The position numbers and the translations under genes were made by a program. A stretch of 56,688 nt of DNA from Xanthomonas phaseoli pv. phaseoli (GTDB lineage Bacteria; Pseudomonadota; Gammaproteobacteria; Xanthomonadales; Xanthomonadaceae): contig CP094245.1 in NCBI GenBank assembly GCA_022749655.1, positions 1 through 56,688 of the forward strand, written 5' to 3'. Numbering within the stretch: the stretch's first letter is position 1; the number at the start of each line of letters is the position of its first letter. The notes under the pieces were generated by a model. That model searched no databases. It had not been told where the DNA came from and saw only the letters and a program-made list of their open reading frames with translations. Of this stretch, positions 49,982 through 56,688 are shown in pieces.

Positions 49982-52900
49982 TCACTGAGGAAATAGCTCC
50001 ATCAACCATGCGATCTCCTCGTCGTTGAATGCCGGGAAATCACCCGCTTCCGCTGCTGCGAAGGGTGCCGCATCGTGTTCCCAAGCCACGGTGCTGGACG
50101 CTGCCAGGTCCCCATGCATGGGCGTACCGGGGTCCGCAAGGCCGCCCCCGATTCTGGTACGCGGGCGTTTTGCGCCCCAGCTGGGGGAAGCGAATCCAGC
50201 GCAGCGTGCTGTTCGCGAACGGGCACCTCGACAGCGTAATGTGCGGAGGAGCGGGTGACAGAACTTTCAGATCGAGACCGTTTGCGGCGGCTACTTGCTT
50301 GCGCCTGGACTGCCTGGTCGATTGGGCTGAGCGCATCCAGCCCACGCTCCAGCGCATCGGCGAATGCATCCAACGACGCCTGGTCCGGCGTTTGAGCCGA
50401 AGCACGGGACGGTGTGGCCGTTCTCACCCCTGATGCCTGGAGAATACGGTGCCAACGCTGCGAGGCTGGGGGAGTGTTCCATTGCACGCCTCGAGTTCGG
50501 TGACGCCCACTCTGCGAAAGAGTTGTAACAAACCGTGCCGGCTCATCGCGAACTGCGCCATGGCTTCATCGAATGCTTGCGCTGGGTGGGAGTGGCACTG
50601 GAAAAACCCAGCACGCGAGCCACTTGCGCGTGGTCGGCAACGCGATGGGACGTGCGTTCGGGAAGACGGCGACTGGTTCTTTTGATCAAGGTCAGCGCGT
50701 GCGGCAATCCCTTTTTCACTGCCTCCAGCGCAGGACACCCGCCGAGGCAGGCCAAGGCGACGAGGTGGTCGTTGGTCAACGCGGCCAACGCCTGATCAGG
50801 GCGAGATAACTGGGCAAAAATGCTCTCCAGCGCCTGCCTGCCGCCGCCATTGCTGGCGATGGCCACCACCTGGTCCGGGTTCAGGCCATGGTCCTGGCAC
50901 AGCACCGGCAACAGCCGCTGCACCGCCTCCAGCGCCTGCTTGCCACCATCGTGGCTGGCGATGGCCACCACCTGGTCCGGGGTCGGCCATGTTGCTCGCA
51001 CAGCACCGGCAACAGCCGCTGCACCGTCTCCAGCGCCTGCTTGCCGCCATTATTGCTGGCGATGGCCACCACCTGGTCCGGGGTCAGGCCAAGATCCTGG
51101 CACAGCACCGGCAACAGCCGCTGCACCGCCTCCAGCGCCTGCTTGCCACCATAGTGGCTGGCGATGGCCACCACCTGCGCCAGGGTCATGCCAAGCTCCT
51201 GGCACAGCACCGGCAACAACCGCTCCACCGTTTCCAGCGCCTGCTTGCCGCCGCCATTGCTGGCGATGGCCACCACCTGCGCCAGGGTCATGCCAAGCTC
51301 CTGGCACAGCACCGGCAACAACCGTTCCACCGTTTCCAGCGCCTGCTTGCCACCATCGTGGCTGGCGATGGCCACCACCTGGTCCGGGGTCAGGCCATGT
51401 TGCTCGCACAGCACCGGCAACAGCCGCTGCACCGTCTCCAGCGCCTGCTTGCCGCCATTGCTGGCGATGGCCACCACCTGGTCCGGGGTCAGGCCATGTT
51501 GCTCGCACAGCACCGGCAACAGCCGCTGCACCGTCTCCAGCGCCTGCTTGCCGCCATTATTGCTGGCGATGGCCACCACCTGGTCCGGGGTCAGGCCAAG
51601 CTCCTGGCACAGCACCGGCAACAGCCGCTGCACCGCCTCCAGCGCCTGCTTGCCACCATAGTGGCTGGCGATGGCCACCACCTGCGCCAGGGTCATGCCA
51701 AGCTCCTGGCACAGCACCGGCAACAACCGTTCCACCGTTTCCAGCGCCTGCTTGCCACCATCGTGGCTGGCGATGGCCACCACCTGGTCCGGGGTCAGGC
51801 CATGTTGCTCGCACAGCACCGGCAACAGCCGCTGCACCGTCTCCAGCGCCTGCTTGCCGCCAATATTGCTGGCGATGGCCACCACCTGCGCCGGGGTCAG
51901 GCCAAGCTCCTGGCACAGCACCGGCAACAGCCGCTGCACCGTCTCCAGCGCCTGCTTGCCGCCGCCATTGCTGGCGATGGCCACCACCTGGTCCGGGGTC
52001 AGGCCATGTTGCTCGCACAGCACCGGCAACAGCCGCTGCACCGTCTCCAGCGCCTGCTTGCCGCCAATATTACTGGCGATGGCCACCACCTGGTCCGGGG
52101 TCAGGCCAAGCTCCTGGCACAGCACCGGCAACAGCCGCTGCACCGTCTCCAGCGCCGGCTTGCCGCCATCGTGGTTGGCGATGGCCACCACCTGGTCCGG
52201 GGTCAGGCCATGGTCCTTGCACAGCACCGGCAACAACTGTTCCACCGTCTCCAGCGCCTGCTTGCCTCCACCATTGCTGGCGATGGCCACCACCTGCGCC
52301 GGGGTCAGGCCATGGTCCTTGCACAGCACCGGCAACAGCCGCTGTACCGTCTCCAGCGCCTGCTTGCCACCATCGTGGTTGGCGATGGCCACCACCTGCG
52401 CCGGGGTCAGGCCATGGTCCTTGCACAGCACCGGCAACAGCCGCTGCACCGTCTCCAGCGCCTGCTTGCCACCGCCATTGCTGGCGATGGCCACCACCTG
52501 GTCCGGGGTCAGGCCATGTTGCTCGCACAGCACCGGCAACAGCAGCTGCACCGTCTCCAGCGCCTGCTTGCCGCCAATATTGCTGGCGATGGCCACCACC
52601 TGGTCCGGGGTCAGGTTCAGGGGAACGCCCGTCAGTGCATTGCGCCATGCATGCACTGCCTCCACCGCAGTCACGCCGCCACGTTTTGCAATCTTGAGAA
52701 GTTGACCTGTGTCCAACTGTAACGGTGGACCTCTCAACTCTCCCGACACCGTGAGCAATGCTTCCAGGGCGCGTGCGCCGGACCACTGTTTGCCGACGCC
52801 AACGATGTCTTCGTGTGTCGCCTCCGGCAACGCCGCGATCATGGCCTGGTACTTGACAGCGACGGTCCCTAAGGCTGCCGGGTGTTGGCTGAGCGCAACG

Positions 52901-53482
52901 ATGTGCGCACGTGTAAACCCATGGCCGATCAGTGCCTCGTGGTGCTGTGCTACTATCGGACGAGCCTTCAGTTTGATCTTCTCTTGCTGCTGCTGGCTGT
53001 AGCCGAGCGTGCATAGATCGACCTGCCCGGCCGGCGAAGCGTCAGAGGTGTGCGCAGCACGCCGTCGCGGCGCCGGCTTGGCGCGCGGCGGTCGCGCGGC
53101 CGTCACAGCGACCTGCACGGTGGCTTGCGGGTCATCGGCTGCACGCAGACCCGATTGCACCTCATCCCCTCTCCTGAGGCAGCCTCTGTATGAGGCGCGC
53201 CGAAGGCAGACATCGAATCAAAAAGCGATGTATCAAGAAGCGACGGATCGAACTGACGGAGCAGATCTCTGAAACTGCCCGCTGAGAACGCAGGCAAGGG
53301 TGCAGGGGGAGACGGGAGACGGGTCCTGGACATCGTCCGTCGAGCGGGCAAGCCATCCAGGGGGCTGCCAGCAGGCGGAGACCCCCACGATCTGCAGTCG
53401 GCTGCGGCTGAACCCTATCCGGCTGGGGTTCGGCCAGAAGTTCGTGGGCAGGACTTGGCGCGCGCGGACGAATGGGATCCAT
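49982..53482 (-). CDS. TAL effector (second reading)
   Basis: Same gene as 6953-10454 with a different set of one-base losses: an A in repeat 17 near 50985, one A in the C-terminal region near 50603, and a C near 53166 (four instead of five). The runs near 50184 and 53361 have five C here where the first reading has four and six would restore the frame. Since the two readings break at different places, the gene itself is most likely intact. Confidence 0.95.
50825..52614 (-). repeat. TALE repeat array (second reading)
   Basis: Same residue-12/13 series as the first reading, including both HY repeats and the N* repeat, so these are not random read errors. Confidence 0.9.
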
Positions 53483-53644
53483 CGGGCATACCTTTTTATA
53501 GAAAAGATGGTCGCCTCAAGACTAAAGGTCTCTGGTCCCTCCACTCCTTGCCGAATCCGCATGGCAGCACACAACTTCGGGAGATCCTGGCAACCTCGAC
53601 GATCGGGCGGGGCGCAGACATGAAGGCGATCCTGAACCCATCTG

Positions 53645-53734
53645 GAGGGCCGGCAGGAAGTTGTGAAAATTTCTTTTCTGACAGCAAGTTAGCTCACTTT
53701 TTGCTGCTTTTTACACGAATCCCTGCCGACCCTC
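53645..53734. repeat. 91-bp transposon end right of TALE (second reading)
   Basis: As 10617-10707 with one A fewer near 53668. Confidence 0.85.
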
Positions 53735-54132
53735 AACTTGATCGATCTGGATGCGCTCGTGGCGGGGTTGGAATTGGGGTGAGGGGTGAGGGGTGAGGGG
53801 TGAGGGGTGACGGGTGACGGAATTTTCTGGGGTTCCGGCTTACATCCCCGGTTAGGTAGCTTATGCATGGTGGTGTCCTGGTCAGTGCTGGGGGTGGTGG
53901 CCAACAGCGCAGCGGCGGCGCTGTCGGAGTCGGCTTGTTCGGTCAGTGCGATCGCTTTGCGTGCCAGCTCATGGGCGCGGAACAGGCTGCGTGCGCCTCC
54001 GGCGGGCAGCTCGCGCAGCTGCTGGGCTTCGCGGCGCAAGCGCGCTGCATGCACCCGACAGGCGCGCTCATGGCGGCGGTGATCGGCGATCAGGGCGCGC
54101 ACGTTGTCGGCGGCGGTCTTGGCCTGGTCCAT
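53735..54132 (-). CDS. Truncated coiled-coil-like protein (second reading)
   Basis: As 10708-11105. Confidence 0.45.
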
Positions 54133-54320
54133 CGTCAGTTCCTCAACGTTTCGGCCGATGGTGTGCAATACGATTGCACACCATGTGGCAAAAAAGGGGT
54201 CAGTCTTCGGTCGGCTGCATGATGGTGATGACCGGCTCGCCGTTGTCGCCGCGGTAATCCCCCGCCCATTAGCAGACGCCAGAAGTGGAATTTTCTCGTA
54301 TCCTTTCTCGAGGAGGTTCC

Positions 54321-54587
54321 ATGAAGAAGTCCCGCTTTACCGACAGCCAGATCATCGCCGTGCTCAAGCAGGCCCAGGCCGGTGCGCCCGTGCCGGAGCT
54401 GTGCCGCGAGCACGGCATCAGCTCGGCCACGTTCTACAAGTGGCGCAGCAAGTTCGGCGGCATGGACGTGTCCATGGTCGCGCGCATGAAGGAGCTGGAG
54501 GAGGAGAACCGCCGGCTCAAGAAGATGTACGCCGAGGCGCAGCTCAGTACCGACCTGCTGAAGGAAGCGCTCGCAAAAAAATGGTGA
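54321..54587 (+). CDS. IS407-group OrfA, copy B (second reading)
   Basis: Identical to 11294-11560. Confidence 0.9.
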   Translation: MKKSRFTDSQIIAVLKQAQAGAPVPELCREHGISSATFYKWRSKFGGMDVSMVARMKELEEENRRLKKMYAEAQLSTDLLKEALAKKW

Positions 54588-55408
54588 GGCCATCTCGGCG
54601 ACGCGAGATGGCCCAATCGGCGGTCACGAGCGGGCGCACGAACATCCGCCACGCCTGCCAGACCTTCGCGGTGAGCCAGACCTGCTTCCGCTACCAGGCC
54701 AAGGCCAGCGAGCAGAACGCCCGGATCGCCGACTGGCTGATCCGGTTGACGACCGCCCATCGCGACTGGGGCTTTGGCCTGTGCTAGCTGTACCTGCGCA
54801 ACGTGAAGGGCTTTGGTTGGAACCACAAGCGGATCTACCGGATCTACCGCGAGTTGGAGTTGAACCTGCGGATCAAGCCGAAGAAGCGGCTGGTGCGTGA
54901 GCGGCCGCAGCCACTGGCGGTGCCGGAGACGATCAACCAAGTCTGGTCGATGGACTTCATGCACGACCAGCTGGCCGACGGCCGCAGCTTCAGGCTGTTC
55001 AACGTGCTCGACGACTTCAATCGCGAGGGACTGGGGATCGAGGTCGACCTGTCGCTGCCGTCAGCCCGGGTGATCCGATCGCTGGAGCAGATCATCGAGT
55101 GGCGCGGCAAGCCCGCCGTGATCCGCTGCGACAACGGCCCTGAATACATCAGTGGCGCGTTGCTGTCCTGGGCGCAGCGGCATGGCATCCGGGTCGAGCA
55201 CATCCAGCCGGGCAAGCCACAGCAGAACGCCTACGTTGAACGCTACAACCGCACCATCCGCTACGCCTGGCTCGCCCAAACCCTGTTCGACACCATCGAC
55301 CAGGTGCAGGACAAAGCCACCCGCTGGCTATGGACGTACAACCACGAGCGTCCGAATATGGCGCTCGGCGGCATCACGCCTGCCATGAAGTTGGCGATGG
55401 CCGCTTAG
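54581..55408 (+). pseudogene. IS407-group OrfB, copy B, nonsense codon (second reading)
   Basis: TAG at 54785-54787, as at 11758. Confidence 0.85.
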
Positions 55409-55473
55409 CTCCACTTCTGGCGACCGCTAAAAGTGGGGGATTACCGGTCATTACAGCCTCGTACCAGCGCGTG

Positions 55474-56043
55474 TCAGTTTCCCATCGTGCGGTGTGCATT
55501 GGCATTCTCCCGATCGAGACGGCCCGAGTTGAGAAAGTCCAGCAGCCGTTGGCCGCTGATGATGGTGAGGTGCGGATTGGCGGTGGCCAGCTCGCGGGCG
55601 CCGGCACCTGTGCGGCCGGTGTGAATGAAGATCCCACGGCTTCCGCGGGCTTCCAGCAGCTCGGCGAACGCGAGGATATGAGCGCGGTTGATGTGCTTGC
55701 GGTAACGCTTGGCCTGCAGGAGATACCGCGTGCCGTTGAGGTACACCGCACCGTCGACGCCACCGTCGCCGGTGTAATGCGTATTTCGCTCGACGCGGTA
55801 GCCGCGCCGCTCGAAGGTCTCCAGCAGCAGTTCCTCGAAGGTGAGGGGATCAATCTTGCGCAGGTAAGCCAGACGTTGGGGCATCAGCGGGATCGTGTTG
55901 ATCTTGGCCAAGACCCGCCTCGCCTGATCCTGGCGGCGACGATGCCGCCGCTCGCGTGCCTTCGGCCGCAGGGCGCTGACAACGGCCAGCGCAGCGAGGA
56001 TCGCCAGCCCAACGAACAGAGCAAACAGTTGCGACCAAGACAT
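55474..56043 (-). CDS. Membrane-anchored Mrr-type endonuclease (second copy)
   Basis: Identical to 12444-13013. Confidence 0.82.
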   Translation of the reverse strand: MSWSQLFALFVGLAILAALAVVSALRPKARERRHRRRQDQARRVLAKINTIPLMPQRLAYLRKIDPLTFEELLLETFERRGYRVERNTHYTGDGGVDGAVYLNGTRYLLQAKRYRKHINRAHILAFAELLEARGSRGIFIHTGRTGAGARELATANPHLTIISGQRLLDFLNSGRLDRENANAHRTMGN

Positions 56044-56055
56044 GATGGTCTCCCG

Positions 56056-56688
56056 TCAGGCCTTCGAGCCGGTGACCCGGCTACCGATGGCTGCCGTCAG
56101 TTGGGCCAGCTGCGTTTCCAACGCCTCTACCTGGCCCTGCAAACGTGCGGCTTGCTCCAGGGCGATGCGTTCACTCTTGCGCGCCTCAATCGCCTCGCTG
56201 TCCTTGGCAGCCGCTTTCTCAGAAGCACGGTTGATCTCTTGAGCGGTGCGGATCTTGAACGCCTGGTGTTCTGCCGTGATCTGATCGCGCTCTACCTTCG
56301 CGGCGTCGCCCTCGGCCACCTGCTGCCGTAACAGCTCGGCTTCCTCGTTCAACTGGTCCGCGACTTCGAGCGATTCCCGTACCTGTTCCTGCAGGGCGGT
56401 GAATTCCTCGGCCAGCTTCTCCCGATCGCCGGCCAAGGCACGTTCGGCCGCAGTTCGAGCAACGGTCCAAATTTCCGCAGCCAGCACGCCGACAGCCTCA
56501 ACAACATCCGGTGGCGGCGGCTCAACGACAGGCTGAGTCTTCTGCAGCTTCCGTTGCTTCCACTCATTCATTGCGTCCTGGATGGTGGTGTAGCTGCCGC
56601 TGCCAAGCTTCTTGCGAACCGCGCTGAGGGTGGGTTTCACGCCATCGACGTCGAGCTGATCGGCAATTTTCCAGATTTGATCCTTGGT
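56056..56688 (-). CDS. kfrA: KfrA (second copy, 5' end cut by window edge)
   Basis: Same as 13026-13667; the first codons are beyond the window end. Confidence 0.85.
   Translation of the reverse strand, partial: TKDQIWKIADQLDVDGVKPTLSAVRKKLGSGSYTTIQDAMNEWKQRKLQKTQPVVEPPPPDVVEAVGVLAAEIWTVARTAAERALAGDREKLAEEFTALQEQVRESLEVADQLNEEAELLRQQVAEGDAAKVERDQITAEHQAFKIRTAQEINRASEKAAAKDSEAIEARKSERIALEQAARLQGQVEALETQLAQLTAAIGSRVTGSKA

Larger units (their letters stand above)
54253..55445 (+). mobile_element. IS407-group copy B (second reading)
   Basis: As 11226-12415, with the three bases GGA near 55027 that the first reading lacks. Confidence 0.9.
43029..56688. repeat. Terminal redundancy, second copy (matches 1-13658)
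   Basis: Second reading of the same plasmid segment. Entries below are short and note only differences from the first copy. Counting both gives a discrepancy rate of about one per kilobase. Confidence 0.93.

Overview
The window is a plasmid from a Xanthomonas-type plant pathogen, read around its circle about 1.3 times. Bases 1-13658 recur at 43029-56688 in the same orientation with about a dozen small differences, and the genes at the seam (Fic toxin, then its neighbour) only make sense on a circle. The real molecule is therefore about 43.03 kb, and everything after 43028 repeats the start. The genus is inferred from a TAL effector with 17.5 repeats, a XopC-type effector with phosphoribosyltransferase and HAD motifs, a restriction-modification pair resembling XcyI, and transposon ends of the type that flank TAL effector genes in xanthomonads. 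I cannot name a species or pathovar.

Many genes are broken by single-base shortages in homopolymer runs. The two readings of the redundant region disagree at such runs, and adding one base per run restores full-length TALE, xopC, repA, fic, xcyIR, trwB and trwC reading frames. I read most of these frameshifts as sequencing errors, not true pseudogenes.

Layout: (i) 42.1-43.0 kb joined to 0-4.4 kb is a minus-strand backbone: DUF932 protein, an IS256-interrupted gene, two small proteins, then korA-like repressor, vbhA antitoxin, a small membrane protein and a Fic-KfrB toxin. (ii) 4.65-12.4 kb holds IS407-group copies A and B around the TALE cassette, whose TALE gene lies between two 91-bp palindromic transposon ends. 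(iii) 12.4-16.6 kb is the replication and maintenance block: membrane-anchored Mrr-like nuclease, KfrA, a candidate small RNA, a CHC2/Toprim-type primase-like protein, RepA and a remnant of a ParE-like toxin. (iv) 16.7-22.6 kb is xopC, low in GC, between inverted IS407-group copies C and D. (v) 22.7-26.4 kb has a small unknown gene, a cluster of transposon ends and the XcyI-like R-M pair. (vi) 26.4-38 kb is a second backbone resembling IncW plasmid R388: serine resolvase, lipoprotein, H-NS-like stub, VirB1, oriT with trwABC on one side and stbABC on the other, and an ArdB/KlcA antirestriction operon. The relaxase is cut by an IS3-family element and no type IV secretion channel genes are present. 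(vii) 38.6-41.7 kb is nested IS material (IS407-group E next to a partial IS256 that contains an IS5-family element).

Together the plasmid carries two host-manipulating effectors on mobile cassettes, three layers that act on DNA entry or retention (XcyI-like R-M, Mrr-like nuclease, ArdB), a Fic/VbhA addiction-type module under a KorA-like repressor, and a mobilisation region that now probably depends on a helper plasmid. Direct repeats at IS copies C and E hint that two replicons (16.7-38.6 kb versus the rest) were joined by recombination between IS copies. I saw no rRNA or tRNA genes and no CRISPR array.
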